A DNA stretch of 64,000 nt from Oscillospiraceae bacterium NTUH-002-81 (GCA_032620915.1 CP136052.1:1023001-1087000), one strand, 5' to 3'. Counted from the first letter of the stretch, positions 18,553 to 27,668 are shown. The notes: generated by a model from the sequence alone, not told the origin. Numbers and translations are program-made.

Positions 18553-19169
18553 AAATAGCAGTGCTTGTGTCCGGCGGCGGCACGAATCTGCAGGCCATCA
18601 TCGATGCCATTGCAGACGGCACCATCACCGACACCCAGATCGTGACGGTCATCAGCAATAATGCAGGCGCTTATGCACTGGAACGAGCAAATGCAGCCGG
18701 AATTGCAGCCAGCTGTATTTCTCCGAAAAACTATGAGAGCCGGGCGCTGTTTAACGAGGCGCTGCTGGAGGCGGTACAGGCTTCCGGGGCGGATCTCATC
18801 GTGCTGGCAGGCTTCCTTGTGGTGATCCCGGAGCAGATGATCCGGGCGTATCGCAACCGCATCATCAACATCCATCCGTCCCTTATTCCGTCCTTCTGCG
18901 GCACCGGCTATTATGGCCTGAAGGTACATGAGGGCGTGCTGGCAAGAGGGGTGAAGGTCACCGGCGCCACCGTCCATTTCGTGGACGAGGGCACGGACAC
19001 AGGCCCCATCCTGCTGCAGAAGGCTGTGGAAGTGCGTCAGGATGACACCCCCCAGAGCCTGCAGCGCAGAGTCATGGAGGAGGCGGAGTGGAAGCTTCTG
19101 CCCCGGGCCATTGACCTCATCGCCCATGACCGGGTGCGGGTGGAAGGCGCGAAGACTGTCATTTTATAA
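18546..19169 (+). CDS. purN: Phosphoribosylglycinamide formyltransferase
   Basis: PurN transfers a formyl group from 10-formyl-THF to GAR. The 207-residue protein shows the N-terminal [14 protein letters not shown] nucleotide-sugar site and the folate region [12 protein letters not shown]. The catalytic Asn-His-Asp set is visible as N in [12 protein letters not shown] in the same block, and D in [13 protein letters not shown]. Its ATG lies inside the end of purM (ATGCTGA). Confidence 0.97.
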   Translation: MLKIAVLVSGGGTNLQAIIDAIADGTITDTQIVTVISNNAGAYALERANAAGIAASCISPKNYESRALFNEALLEAVQASGADLIVLAGFLVVIPEQMIRAYRNRIINIHPSLIPSFCGTGYYGLKVHEGVLARGVKVTGATVHFVDEGTDTGPILLQKAVEVRQDDTPQSLQRRVMEEAEWKLLPRAIDLIAHDRVRVEGAKTVIL

Positions 19170-19204
19170 CACTTTTTGGTGACCGTGAAAAGGAGATTTT
19201 GCAT

Positions 19205-20476
19205 ATGAACATACTGATTGTAGGAAGCGGCGGCCGGGAGAATGCCCTGGCATGGAAGGCTGCCCAGAGTCCGAAAGCAGATAAGATTTACTGTGCGCCC
19301 GGCAATGCCGGTATCGCGCGTTACGCAGAGTGCGTGGACATTCCGGCCATGGAATTCGACCGCCTGGCTGCGTTTGCCAAAGAGAAGAGCATTGATCTGA
19401 CCATCGTGGGCATGGACGACCCGCTGGTGGGCGGCATCGTGGATGTGTTTGAGGCCCAGGGCTTGCGGGTATTCGGCCCCAGAAAAAATGCGGCCATCCT
19501 GGAGGGCTCCAAGGCTTTTTCCAAGGATCTGATGAAAAAATACCACATCCCCACGGCTGCCTATGAGAATTTTGACGACCCGGAGAAAGCGCTCGCTTAT
19601 TTACAGACCGCCAAATATCCCATCGTGTTAAAGGCTGACGGCCTGGCACTGGGTAAAGGCGTGCTCATCTGTAATACAAAAGAAGAGGCAGAGGCAGGCG
19701 TGAAGGAGATCATGCAGGATAAGAAGTTCGGCAGTGCCGGCAACCGGATGGTCATTGAAGAATTCATGACCGGCCGGGAGGTATCCGTGCTGTCCTTCGT
19801 GGATGGCAAGACCATCCGCACCATGACCTCCGCCCAGGATCACAAGCGGGCCCAGGACGGCGACCAGGGACTGAACACCGGCGGTATGGGAACCTTTTCT
19901 CCCAGTCCCTTCTATACAGACGCAGTGGATCATTTCTGCCGCCAGTACATTTACCAGCCTACGGTTGACGCCATGGCAGCAGAGGGCAGACCGTTCCAGG
20001 GCATTATCTTCTTCGGCCTCATGCTGACACCGGAAGGCCCCCGGGTGCTGGAATACAATGCCAGATTCGGCGATCCCGAGGCACAGGTGGTGCTGCCCCG
20101 GATGAAGAACGACATGATCGAGGTCATGGAGGCCTGTGTGGACGGCACCCTGGATCAGATCGAGCTGGAGTTCGAGGACAACGCAGCCGTCTGCGTGGTG
20201 CTGGCATCCGACGGATACCCGGTATCTTACCAGAAGGGCTTCGAGATCCACGGTCTGGAGAAGATCCAGGATAAGGATGGTTTTTTCGTATTCCACGCGG
20301 GAACCAAGTTCCAGGACGGCAAGATCGTCACCAATGGCGGCCGGGTGCTGGGCGTCACTGCCACAGGCAAGACGTTGCAGGAGGCAAGAGCCAACGCCTA
20401 TGAGGCCACCGGCTGGATCGATTTCGAGAATAAGTATATGAGAAATGACATCGGTCATGCCATTGATGAGGCATAA
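19205..20476 (+). CDS. purD: Phosphoribosylamine-glycine ligase
   Basis: PurD joins phosphoribosylamine and glycine with ATP to give GAR, the PurN substrate. The 423-residue ATP-grasp enzyme shows the N-domain LIVGSGGRENALAW, the ATP-grasp KADGLALGKGV and EEFMTGREVSVL segments, the TGGMGTFSPSPFY loop, and metal-binding LEYNARFGDPEAQVVLPRM, with N and E residues in place. ATG 19205 is chosen because GGAG at 19192-19195 is nine bases away. It ends the pur run, followed by a terminator. Confidence 0.97.
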   Translation: MNILIVGSGGRENALAWKAAQSPKADKIYCAPGNAGIARYAECVDIPAMEFDRLAAFAKEKSIDLTIVGMDDPLVGGIVDVFEAQGLRVFGPRKNAAILEGSKAFSKDLMKKYHIPTAAYENFDDPEKALAYLQTAKYPIVLKADGLALGKGVLICNTKEEAEAGVKEIMQDKKFGSAGNRMVIEEFMTGREVSVLSFVDGKTIRTMTSAQDHKRAQDGDQGLNTGGMGTFSPSPFYTDAVDHFCRQYIYQPTVDAMAAEGRPFQGIIFFGLMLTPEGPRVLEYNARFGDPEAQVVLPRMKNDMIEVMEACVDGTLDQIELEFEDNAAVCVVLASDGYPVSYQKGFEIHGLEKIQDKDGFFVFHAGTKFQDGKIVTNGGRVLGVTATGKTLQEARANAYEATGWIDFENKYMRNDIGHAIDEA

Positions 20477-20514
20477 CCGGAGAAAACAGAAGCAGAGAAA
20501 GAATCCCAAATGAG

Positions 20515-20566
20515 AAAGAGCTGTTGTGAAGGCGGAAAATAAGCTGACACGGCGGCTCTTTTTTTG
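20515..20566 (+). terminator. Terminator of pur run
   Basis: AAAGAGCTG pairs with CGGCTCTTT across a long loop and is followed by a T7 run. Confidence 0.7.
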
Positions 20567-20733
20567 TTCAAAAAGCATCAAAAATGAGGATTACAATTAT
20601 TGCGCACATAAGAAGACAACAGGTGATGTCAATAAATGCAATCAAAAGCAAAAATAGAATATATAAAATGCACAAAAGAATATCAATAAAAATATAAATA
20701 CCGACGATTTGCTCAATGAGGAAAAGAAAAATG
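20567..20733. other. A+T-rich intergenic DNA upstream of TRAP operon
   Basis: The gap between purD and dctP (20477-20873) is very A+T rich. Apart from the pur terminator, a promoter at 20734-20762 and an operator at 20771-20797, I see no open frame with a ribosome-binding site. Confidence 0.5.
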
Positions 20734-20762
20734 TTGATAATTTTATTGAGATATTGTACAGT
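20734..20762 (+). promoter_or_regulatory. Promoter of TRAP transporter operon
   Basis: TTGATA at 20734-20739, 17-base spacer, TACAGT at 20757-20762. The NSS transporter promoter at 24857-24885 has identical boxes and spacing, which supports both. Confidence 0.65.
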
Positions 20763-20770
20763 ATTCTCAT

Positions 20771-20797
20771 GAAAACGATTGCGCAAACGTTTACACA
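20771..20797 (+). promoter_or_regulatory. LacI-family operator, copy 1
   Basis: The core TGCGCAAACGTTTACACA is a near-palindrome with the central CG pair typical of LacI/PurR-family sites. It lies nine bases downstream of the -10 box, a position suited to repression. A 27-base stretch matches the copy at 24894-24920 with one difference. Confidence 0.7.
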
Positions 20798-20873
20798 GAA
20801 AATAAATCAAAAACAAAGACAAACAAAAAAGTATTAAGAGGAAAAAGAGAACAACTTTTTGGGAGGTAATGCA

Positions 20874-21929
20874 ATGAAATTTGGGAAAAAGGTACTTTCA
20901 ATGCTTCTGGCAACCGGCATGGTAATGAGCCTTGCGGCATGTGGTGGAAACAGTGATTCCGCAGCAACAACAACCGACAGCAGTGACAGCGCTTCTACAG
21001 AAGCAGCAAGCGGCGAGGTAAAGACCATCCGTATTTCTCACGGACAGCCGGAAACCCATCCGGAGCACCTGGGACTGCTGGAGTTCGAAAAATACATCGA
21101 GGAGAACCTTGGTGACAAATATCAGGTAGAGATTTACCCCAACGCAATCATGGGTGGTACACAGGCAGCTCTGGAAGCAATGAAGTCCGGCTCCCTGGAT
21201 ATGGTAGTTGGCGCAGCCAGCGACCTGGAGGCATTCAATCCCGAGTACAGAATCTTCGGCCTGCCTTACGTATTTGAGAGTGCTGATCACATGAAGACCG
21301 TAATGGACAACGAAGAGTTCATGGCTCCCTTCTACAACAGCACAACTGATTCCGGTATCGTAGGTGTGTCCTGGTTCTATGCCGGAACAAGAAGCTTCTA
21401 TTCCAAGAATCCCATCAACTCTCCTGATGACCTGAAGGGCAAAAAGATCCGTGTCATGTCCAGTGAGACCAACGTAAAGATGGCTGAGGCTCTTGGCAGC
21501 GCAGGCGTGGTAATGGCATACAGCGAGGTTTACACAGGACTGCAGCAGGGCGTCATCGACGTAGCAGAGAGCCCGCAGATCGCACTGGTCAGCCACAAAC
21601 ACGGCGAGGTTGCAAAATACTATGCAAACGATGAGCACCAGATCATCCCGGATATGGTTGTAGCAAGCACAGACCTGATGAACTCCATCAGCGAAGAGGA
21701 CAAGCCGGTATTCGAAGAGGCATTCAAGATGATGTCCCAGAAGGAGAGAGAGTTCTGGGATGAGTCCGAGGCAGAGGTAATCAAAGAGGCTGAGGACATG
21801 GGCGTTACCTTCGAGCATGTAGACAAGGCTCCGTTCCAGGCAATCCTGGTTCCTTTCACAGAGGAGATCATTGCTGAGGACGAGGGACTTGCAGCAAAAT
21901 ATGAGCAGATCAAAGCTCTGGCTCAGTAG
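20874..21929 (+). CDS. dctP: TRAP transporter substrate-binding lipoprotein DctP
   Basis: This is the extracytoplasmic solute receptor of a tripartite ATP-independent periplasmic-type transporter. The 351-residue protein has a signal peptide with lipobox SLAACG, a short Ser/Thr-rich linker, then the DctP fold: RISHGQPETHPEHLGL, FKKYIEEN-like helix, SGSLDMVVGAASDLEAF, WFYAGTRSFYSKNPI with the conserved arginine that clamps a carboxylate, and QQGVIDVAESPQIAL. The conserved Arg suggests an organic acid ligand, but the exact compound is unknown. ATG 20874 follows GGGAGGT. Expression is probably controlled by the operator at 20771. A perfect stem-loop separates it from dctQ. Confidence 0.92.
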   Translation: MKFGKKVLSMLLATGMVMSLAACGGNSDSAATTTDSSDSASTEAASGEVKTIRISHGQPETHPEHLGLLEFEKYIEENLGDKYQVEIYPNAIMGGTQAALEAMKSGSLDMVVGAASDLEAFNPEYRIFGLPYVFESADHMKTVMDNEEFMAPFYNSTTDSGIVGVSWFYAGTRSFYSKNPINSPDDLKGKKIRVMSSETNVKMAEALGSAGVVMAYSEVYTGLQQGVIDVAESPQIALVSHKHGEVAKYYANDEHQIIPDMVVASTDLMNSISEEDKPVFEEAFKMMSQKEREFWDESEAEVIKEAEDMGVTFEHVDKAPFQAILVPFTEEIIAEDEGLAAKYEQIKALAQ

Positions 21930-21949
21930 TCAATAAGTAATAGCCTTAC

Positions 21950-21975
21950 GCATTCCGGCAGCAATGCCGGAATGC
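21950..21975 (+). repeat. Intercistronic stem-loop between dctP and dctQ
   Basis: GCATTCCGGC and GCCGGAATGC form a perfect 10-bp stem with a 6-base loop and no T run. It probably stabilises the upstream mRNA, allowing more receptor than permease, a common arrangement for binding-protein operons. Confidence 0.6.
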
Positions 21976-21994
21976 CAAGGAAAGGAGCAGAATT

Positions 21995-22499
21995 TTGAAT
22001 ACAGTAAATATGATAAGAAAGATTTTAAACAAAATATTGTCTGCAGTTGTCATATTTCTGATGGCATTTATGACAGTACTTGTTACCTATCAGGTAGTGA
22101 TGCGGTATGTGTTTGTACACCCGGTTACATGGTCCGAGGATACACTGACCTATTCCTTCGTCTGGATGTCGCTGATCGGAACGGCAGTTGTGTTTGGAGA
22201 GAGAGATCATATGATGCTGACTCTTTTCTCTGATAAGCTTGAGGGAATCCCGAAGCAGATTTTATGCATCATTTCTGAAATAGTCATTATGGTTCTGGTA
22301 TATGTACTGATGGTAAAAGGCGGTATGAGCGTGTTCAATATCGGTAAAGGACAGGTTTCTCCCACACTGGGTATCCGGATGAGCAATGTGTATACGATTC
22401 TCCCGGTGAGCGGCGTGTTCATTCTTATCTATAATGTACTGAATATTATCGATTCTGTTGCAGCAATCGTGAATAACAAAAAAAGGAGGTGCGGCATGA
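21995..22499 (+). CDS. dctQ: TRAP transporter small permease DctQ, frame runs into dctM
   Basis: DctQ is the four-helix small membrane subunit. It reads NKILSAVVIFLMAFMTVLV, then the family block QVVMRYVFVHPVTWSEDTL, FVWMSLIGTAVVFGERDHM and two more helices. TTG 21995 is chosen because AAAGGAG lies seven bases upstream. As written, the frame has no stop and continues into DctM for 601 residues. The junction holds an A7 run (22478-22484) followed by a perfect GGAGG. Removing one A gives a TGA at 22497-22499 overlapping the dctM ATG, the usual coupled arrangement. So either this is a natural fusion or there is one extra A; I favour the latter. Confidence 0.75.
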
Positions 22500-23800
22500 G
22501 TTCAACAGCAGTTGCAGGATTAACGATTTTTATTGTTCTTGTTGTGATTCTGGTTTCAGGAATGCCCATTGCCGTGGCACTGGCAGCATCCTCCATGATC
22601 GCCATTGTGCAGCTTCTTGACAGTGCGGCAGCCATCACCACCGCATCCCAGAAGCTTTTCCAGGGAATCTCCATTTTCACCCTGCTGGCCATTCCTTTCT
22701 TTGTACTGGCGGGCAACATTATGAATAAGGGCGGAATTGCCGTCCGCCTGATTAACTTCGCAAAGGTTGTCATCGGCTGGCTTCCCGGATCTCTTGTTCA
22801 CGTAAACATTCTGGCAAACATGCTGTTTGGTGCAGTTTCCGGTTCTGGTGCAGCTGCAGCATCTGCCATGGGTTCCGTCATCGGCCCCATCGAGGAAAAA
22901 GAAGGCATGGATATGGACTTCTGTACGGCGGTCAACGTGGCGACAGCGCCCACAGGACTGCTCATTCCTCCCAGTAACGTACTGATCACATACGCCCTGG
23001 CCAGCGGCGGTACCTCCGTTGCAGCACTTTTCATGGGCGGTTACATCCCTGGTATTCTCTGGGGCGTAGGATGTATGGTGGTTGCAGGTATCTGGATGCA
23101 CAAGCATGGATATCACTCCACCACAAAATATTCCTTTAAAGAAGCGTTAATTACCATCTGGAAAGCCATCCCCAGCCTGCTGCTGATTCTGATCATTGTA
23201 GGCGGTATCTGCTCCGGTATTTTCACCGCAACAGAGGCTTCCGGCATCGCCGTTGTGTACAGCCTGTTCCTGTCCCTGATCGTGTATCACACCATCACCG
23301 TAAGAGAACTAAAACAGATTCTCCTGGACAGCGGCAAAATGACCGCAACCATCATGTTCCTGGTAGGAACCTCGAACATCATGGCATGGGTAATGGCATT
23401 TGCGGGAATCCCGGCAGCCATCTCCAACGTACTGCTGTCTATCTCCAGCAGCAAGGTTGTCATCCTGCTCATCATCAACATATTCCTGCTGTTTGTGGGA
23501 ACGTTCATGGACATCACACCGGCCGTGCTGATCTTTACACCGATCTTTCTTCCGATTTGCCAGAGCTTCGGCATGTCCGCTCTGCATTTCGGTATTATGA
23601 TCACTTTCAACCTGTGTATCGGCTGCATCACCCCTCCGGTGGGCAACATCCTTTTCGTGGGACTGAAAGTGTCCAAGCGCAGACTGGAAGCAGTCATGAA
23701 ACCGCTGGTTCTGTTCTACGCAGCCATCTTCGTGGTACTGATGCTGGTAACCTTTGTACCGGCCGTATCCACAGCCATCCCGTCCATGCTGGGATATTAA
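22496..23800 (+). CDS. dctM: TRAP transporter large permease DctM
   Basis: DctM is the transport subunit, with about a dozen membrane helices over 434 residues. Family segments are GMPIAVALAASS, GGIAVRLINFAKVVIGWLPG, NILANMLFGAVSGSGAAAAS, PIEEKEGMDMDFCTAVN, PPSNVLITYALASGGTSVAALFMGGYIPG and the C-terminal TPPVGNILFVG. AAAGGAGGT sits seven bases before ATG 22496, so it can be translated independently even though the frame is continuous with DctQ. With DctP and DctQ it forms a sodium-driven uptake system. Confidence 0.92.
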   Translation: MSSTAVAGLTIFIVLVVILVSGMPIAVALAASSMIAIVQLLDSAAAITTASQKLFQGISIFTLLAIPFFVLAGNIMNKGGIAVRLINFAKVVIGWLPGSLVHVNILANMLFGAVSGSGAAAASAMGSVIGPIEEKEGMDMDFCTAVNVATAPTGLLIPPSNVLITYALASGGTSVAALFMGGYIPGILWGVGCMVVAGIWMHKHGYHSTTKYSFKEALITIWKAIPSLLLILIIVGGICSGIFTATEASGIAVVYSLFLSLIVYHTITVRELKQILLDSGKMTATIMFLVGTSNIMAWVMAFAGIPAAISNVLLSISSSKVVILLIINIFLLFVGTFMDITPAVLIFTPIFLPICQSFGMSALHFGIMITFNLCIGCITPPVGNILFVGLKVSKRRLEAVMKPLVLFYAAIFVVLMLVTFVPAVSTAIPSMLGY

Positions 23801-23857
23801 ACTTTGAATATAACATTTGAAAAAATGATAAAAATTGAAATTCAGGAGGATATAACA

Positions 23858-24598
23858 ATGAAAGAATATAAAGGCGGAAGACCGTATTATGGATATTCTG
23901 TAGGCGTGCTCATGTTGGACATGGAGGCACCCCTCATCCCCGGAAACGTAGGAAATGCCATGTCTTATGATTTCCCGGTTCTTTACAAGGTGCTGGAGGG
24001 ACTGCCGGCTGACTGGTGGTGCGACGAGATCGGCCCGGACGAGAGCCGCTGCCAGATATTCATCGACGCAGCAAAAGAGCTGGAGGCCAAGGGCTGTAAG
24101 GCAATCACCTCCGGATGCGGCTTCTTCGCCATCTACCAGAAGCGCGTGGCTGAGGCTGTGAATATCCCGGTATTCTTATCTCCGCTGCTCATGGTTCCCA
24201 TGCTGTCCCGCATGCTGGGCGGCAACCGCGTAGGCATTCTCACTGCCGGTGGTGCACATCTGAAGGGAGATTTCCTGAAGACAGTCGGCATTGATGAAAC
24301 CGTAAACTATGCAGTCGGCGGCCTGGAGAACACCGAAGAGTTCTACAATGTACACGTTACCTGCAAGAAGAAAACCATCAACCCGGAGAAGATGGAGGGA
24401 GAGGTAGTGGCTGCAGCCAAAGCGCTGGTGGCAAAATACCCGGATATCAAGGCATTTGTATTCGAGTGCAGCGATATCCCGCCGTTTGCAAGAGCCGTGG
24501 TACGGGAAACCGGCATTCCGGTATTTGACTTCATCGGTCTGGCACATATGGTGGCACGGGCAATCGTTCCGCCGGTATACCCGGAATTCATGGGCTGA
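23858..24598 (+). CDS. Asp/Glu/hydantoin racemase-superfamily protein
   Basis: This 246-residue cytoplasmic protein belongs to the aspartate/glutamate racemase superfamily. Two cysteines sit in the expected mirrored catalytic positions: one in TSGCGFFAIYQ and one in FVFECSDIPPFA. It begins GGRPYYGYSVGVLMLD and contains the GNRVGILTAGG segment that starts the second half of the fold. ATG 23858 follows AGGAGG. It follows the TRAP genes on the same strand and is ended by a terminator, so it probably acts on the transported compound, for example as a racemase or isomerase of a carboxylate. Related decarboxylases and maleate isomerases use the same fold, so the reaction is unproven. Confidence 0.75.
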   Translation: MKEYKGGRPYYGYSVGVLMLDMEAPLIPGNVGNAMSYDFPVLYKVLEGLPADWWCDEIGPDESRCQIFIDAAKELEAKGCKAITSGCGFFAIYQKRVAEAVNIPVFLSPLLMVPMLSRMLGGNRVGILTAGGAHLKGDFLKTVGIDETVNYAVGGLENTEEFYNVHVTCKKKTINPEKMEGEVVAAAKALVAKYPDIKAFVFECSDIPPFARAVVRETGIPVFDFIGLAHMVARAIVPPVYPEFMG

Positions 24599-24660
24599 TC
24601 GCTGCTCATGGTGCATGATGATACATATAATATGAAAGCCATAATTTGATACTCCAACAG

Positions 24661-24697
24661 GATGCACAGGATGAAAAATTTCTCCTGTGCATTTTGA
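24661..24697 (+). terminator. Terminator of TRAP-racemase operon
   Basis: ATGCACAGGA pairs with TCCTGTGCAT (10 bp) and is followed by TTTTG. The wider gap 24599-25001 otherwise contains only A+T-rich DNA, a promoter and an operator. Confidence 0.75.
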
Positions 24698-24856
24698 ATA
24701 GGAGAATAAAACATTAATTTTTTTGCTGTGAAAGATTTAAGTACATATGATGACAAAATATGTAATAAAAAGCAAGAAATATACATTCATAATGCACAAA
24801 AACAAATTGAAAAAATAGAGAAAATGCTGATTCCTATATAGAATCCGTAAAAAATA

Positions 24857-24885
24857 TTGATAAATTATTGATAATGAAGTACAGT
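24857..24885 (+). promoter_or_regulatory. Promoter of NSS transporter operon
   Basis: TTGATA at 24857-24862, 17-base spacer, TACAGT at 24880-24885, matching the dctP promoter box for box. Confidence 0.65.
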
Positions 24886-24893
24886 ATGTACAA

Positions 24894-24920
24894 GAAAACG
24901 ATTGCGCAAACGTTTACGCA
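24894..24920 (+). promoter_or_regulatory. LacI-family operator, copy 2
   Basis: The core TGCGCAAACGTTTACGCA is palindromic at 16 of 18 positions around a central CG. It lies nine bases after the -10 box, as in copy 1 at 20771. The LacI-type gene at 26557 is the obvious candidate binder. Confidence 0.7.
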
Positions 24921-25001
24921 AAAACAAGAAAGCTGCACGGAAAACATGCAGCAGGAATTCCTGACCATCAGGACAATGATAAGAAAGAAGGAAGCAGTGA
25001 A

Positions 25002-26333
25002 ATGGGAGCAAATGAACATTCTGGGGAATCCAGAGACGTTTTTAAGAACAGATTCGGTATGATCCTGTCTATGGCAGGATTGGCAATCGGTCTGGGAAAC
25101 TGTTGGAGATTTCCCTACCTGTGTGCAAAGTGGGGCGGCGGTGCTTTTGTATTCGCGTATCTGGTTGGTGTCGTAGGGCTTGTGGCACCGCTGGCAATCG
25201 TAGAGGTTGCTATGGGTAAAGGAACACAAAAAGGTCTTGTAGATACATATGCACTGACGTTTAAAAATAAGCCGGCCGGTTATGTGTTGGGCTCCGTCAG
25301 CGCATTCGGACAGTGGGCGCAGAACTTTTACTATGTGGCGATCATGTCAGCCATTGTTTATTTTGCAGTGGGTTGTGGCACATCCATCTGGAACCGGGTG
25401 GCCCCGGATCAGATTTATGACAGCCTGAGAGGGAATAAACCATTGAGCATTGGCCTTTATGTAGTGCTGCTGGGTATTCTTCTTTACACCGGTGTCAAAG
25501 GTATTAGCAAAGGAATTGAAAAAATCAGCAATATCATGGTTCCGGCCCTGTTTATTCTGTTTATTATCACTTTTGTTGTTACGGTGGCAACGACACCGGG
25601 TATTGTAGACGGCCTGAACTATTATCTGAATCCGGATTTCAGCCAGCTGGCCAATCCGGGACTTTGGGTGGCAGCCGTGGGACAGGCGTTGTTCTCCATC
25701 GGTGTGGGCCCCGGTGCGCTGCTGGTATATGGAAGCCATATCAAGGAGCATGGTGAGATTACGGTATCTGTTCTGACCATCTGTGCCATGGATACATGCG
25801 CAGGATTGCTCGCAGGACTGTGTATTATTCCGGCCTGTATCGCTTTTGGCATTGATCCCCAGTCAGGTTCCAGTCTGATCTTCAAAGTTCTTCCGGTTGT
25901 ATTCCAGAAAATGCCGGCAGGTACGATTGTAGGTTTATTACTCTTTGTGGGCATGTTCTTTGCGGCATTTACCAGTGCCTGCAGTAACCAGGAGACGGCT
26001 GTTACCTCTTATTCAGATGCGTTCCACATGTCCCGTGCAAAGGTGGTAGCCATTATGGGCGTTATCAACCTGGCATTTGGTATTCCGTGTCTGTTTTCCA
26101 ACGGATGGGAATCCGCATGGCAGCTGATCACCAGCGATTTCTTCTTCATGCCGGCAACGGTATTGGGCGGAATTGCCTATGCGTGGGTATTCGGCGTCAA
26201 GAAGATCAGAGAGAATCAGATCGATCCGGATTCCGATATCAAGCTGGGCAGCTGGTTTGATACGTGGGTAAAATTCATCGCAGTACCGATCATGGTACTT
26301 CTGGCAGCATACACATTTATTCAGGCATTCTAA
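25002..26333 (+). CDS. Neurotransmitter:sodium symporter (NSS) family transporter
   Basis: This is a LeuT-fold Na+-coupled transporter of 443 residues and about 11-12 helices. The N-terminus carries the family signature MAGLAIGLGNCWRFPYLC with the unwound TM1 substrate and sodium site, then EVAMGKGTQKG. A TM6-like segment reads VGQALFSIGVGPGALLVYGS and a TM8-like segment reads FFAAFTSACSNQET. Bacterial members take up amino acids such as Leu, Tyr, Trp, Met or Ala; the substrate is not readable here. GAAGGAAG precedes the ATG. A 31-residue partner gene follows at once, which points to the Met/Ala-type two-component subfamily. Confidence 0.92.
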   Translation: MGANEHSGESRDVFKNRFGMILSMAGLAIGLGNCWRFPYLCAKWGGGAFVFAYLVGVVGLVAPLAIVEVAMGKGTQKGLVDTYALTFKNKPAGYVLGSVSAFGQWAQNFYYVAIMSAIVYFAVGCGTSIWNRVAPDQIYDSLRGNKPLSIGLYVVLLGILLYTGVKGISKGIEKISNIMVPALFILFIITFVVTVATTPGIVDGLNYYLNPDFSQLANPGLWVAAVGQALFSIGVGPGALLVYGSHIKEHGEITVSVLTICAMDTCAGLLAGLCIIPACIAFGIDPQSGSSLIFKVLPVVFQKMPAGTIVGLLLFVGMFFAAFTSACSNQETAVTSYSDAFHMSRAKVVAIMGVINLAFGIPCLFSNGWESAWQLITSDFFFMPATVLGGIAYAWVFGVKKIRENQIDPDSDIKLGSWFDTWVKFIAVPIMVLLAAYTFIQAF

Positions 26334-26366
26334 AATACCTGATCAAATCAAACGGAGGTGTGAAAT

Positions 26367-26462
26367 ATGGAAGCAGGAACCATTGGGATGTTGATCGTCA
26401 TTGGCGTTCTGGTTGCCGTAACGATCTGGTTGTTAAGATTGAATATGAAAAATGATAAATAA
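26367..26462 (+). CDS. MetS-like small subunit of NSS transporter (31 aa)
   Basis: A 31-residue frame begins 33 bases after the symporter stop with CGGAGG eight bases before its ATG. It encodes one membrane helix (GMLIVIGVLVAVTIWLL) and a short basic tail (RLNMKNDK). Small single-span partners of this kind are known for methionine/alanine NSS importers (MetS of Corynebacterium MetPS). By size, position and topology this is probably the same kind of subunit, although it is shorter. Sequence identity to MetS was not tested. Confidence 0.65.
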   Translation: MEAGTIGMLIVIGVLVAVTIWLLRLNMKNDK

Positions 26463-26556
26463 TTGACTTCTCCCGTCACAGAGCGTATTGTTAATAGTAA
26501 AGTGACAAAATCTCCGGAAAATTTTCGGGGGGGGTATGAAGAAGAAGGAGTAACGT

Positions 26557-27579
26557 ATGCGGAATAAAGGAAATACAGGGGCAACGATCAAAGATGTGGC
26601 GGCCATGGCCGGTGTCTCCATCAGTACAGTTTCCAGAGCGCTTTCTGGAAAAACTTATGTCGAGGAAGAGACGAAGGCAAGGGTATTGGATGCAGTAGAG
26701 AAGCTCCATTATAAACCAAATCTCATCGCCAAAGGGCTGAAGGAAAAGAAGACGAACATGATCGCGGTGATGATCCCGGCCCTGGACAGCCTTTATTATG
26801 CGGCCCTGACCCGAAGTATTGAGCAGCGGGCTACGGAGGCAGGATACTCTGTTATGTTCTGTAACAGCCAGAATGATCCGGAAAAAGAGAGAAAATCACT
26901 GGAAATGCTGAAAACCAGACTGGTGGATGGCATTATTTGCCTGACCATCAATGATCAGGTAGAACATGTTTTAAAAATGCGGAGAAGTGAGAATCTTCCG
27001 ATTGTATTGCTGAACCGTGATCTGAAGGAGGACATTAGCTGTGTCAGCATTGATATGGAATATGGATCCTATCTGATGACGGAATATCTGTTAAAACGAG
27101 GGCATCGGAAAATTGCCGGTGTATTCGAAAATCTGGAAAAACAGCGGCATCGAAGAAGGTATAGAGGATATGTGAATGCACTGCGGGATTACCATGTGGG
27201 GATCAATGAATCGTATGTGCTGAGCAATGCCACGGAGGTGGAGGATGCTTATCACAAGGCAAAAGAACTCTTTTCCAGAGAAGATCATCCGACAGCGGTA
27301 TTTGTCAGTGAAGAAATGATGGTGTTGGGTGTCTATCGTGCCCTGACAGAATGCGGTCTTTCCATTCCGCAGGATGTTTCAGTGGTTGGATTCGATAATA
27401 TTTATACCGCAGAGTATATGTATCCGGCGCTTACTACCTATAATTCCATGGTAGAAGAAGTCTCCAGAAAAAGTGTGGAAATTCTTCTGGAGGAGATTGA
27501 GGAAGGCAGTGCACCTCAGAAAATTGTCATGCGCGGCGATGTGATCGAGAGAGAGTCCGTGAGAAGTCTGGATGTATAA
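26557..27579 (+). CDS. LacI-family transcriptional regulator
   Basis: This 340-residue repressor-type protein begins with a LacI helix-turn-helix (TIKDVAAMAGVSISTVSRAL) and a hinge helix (YKPNLIAKGLKEKKT), then a periplasmic-binding-like effector domain (MIAVMIPALDSLYYAALTRSIEQ, DGIICLTIND, FVSEEMMVLGVYRAL, VSVVGFDNI). The ATG follows GAAGGAG. It lies just after the NSS transporter genes, and two near-identical LacI-type operators precede the NSS and TRAP operons. I infer that it controls both, releasing on a metabolite of the imported compound. A G8 run sits just upstream of the ribosome-binding site. Confidence 0.9.
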   Translation: MRNKGNTGATIKDVAAMAGVSISTVSRALSGKTYVEEETKARVLDAVEKLHYKPNLIAKGLKEKKTNMIAVMIPALDSLYYAALTRSIEQRATEAGYSVMFCNSQNDPEKERKSLEMLKTRLVDGIICLTINDQVEHVLKMRRSENLPIVLLNRDLKEDISCVSIDMEYGSYLMTEYLLKRGHRKIAGVFENLEKQRHRRRYRGYVNALRDYHVGINESYVLSNATEVEDAYHKAKELFSREDHPTAVFVSEEMMVLGVYRALTECGLSIPQDVSVVGFDNIYTAEYMYPALTTYNSMVEEVSRKSVEILLEEIEEGSAPQKIVMRGDVIERESVRSLDV

Positions 27580-27614
27580 TCCTATGGGGCTGTAATAAGG
27601 CAAATTATTTTTTG

Positions 27615-27643
27615 TTGACATATTTTCATTGCAACCATATAAT
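27615..27643 (+). promoter_or_regulatory. Consensus promoter of type III TA module
   Basis: TTGACA at 27615-27620 and TATAAT at 27638-27643 are both perfect consensus boxes with a 17-base spacer. RNA would start about 20 bases before the first antitoxin repeat. Confidence 0.85.
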
Positions 27644-27668
27644 AATGATAGAGACAGGATTTCTGTCA

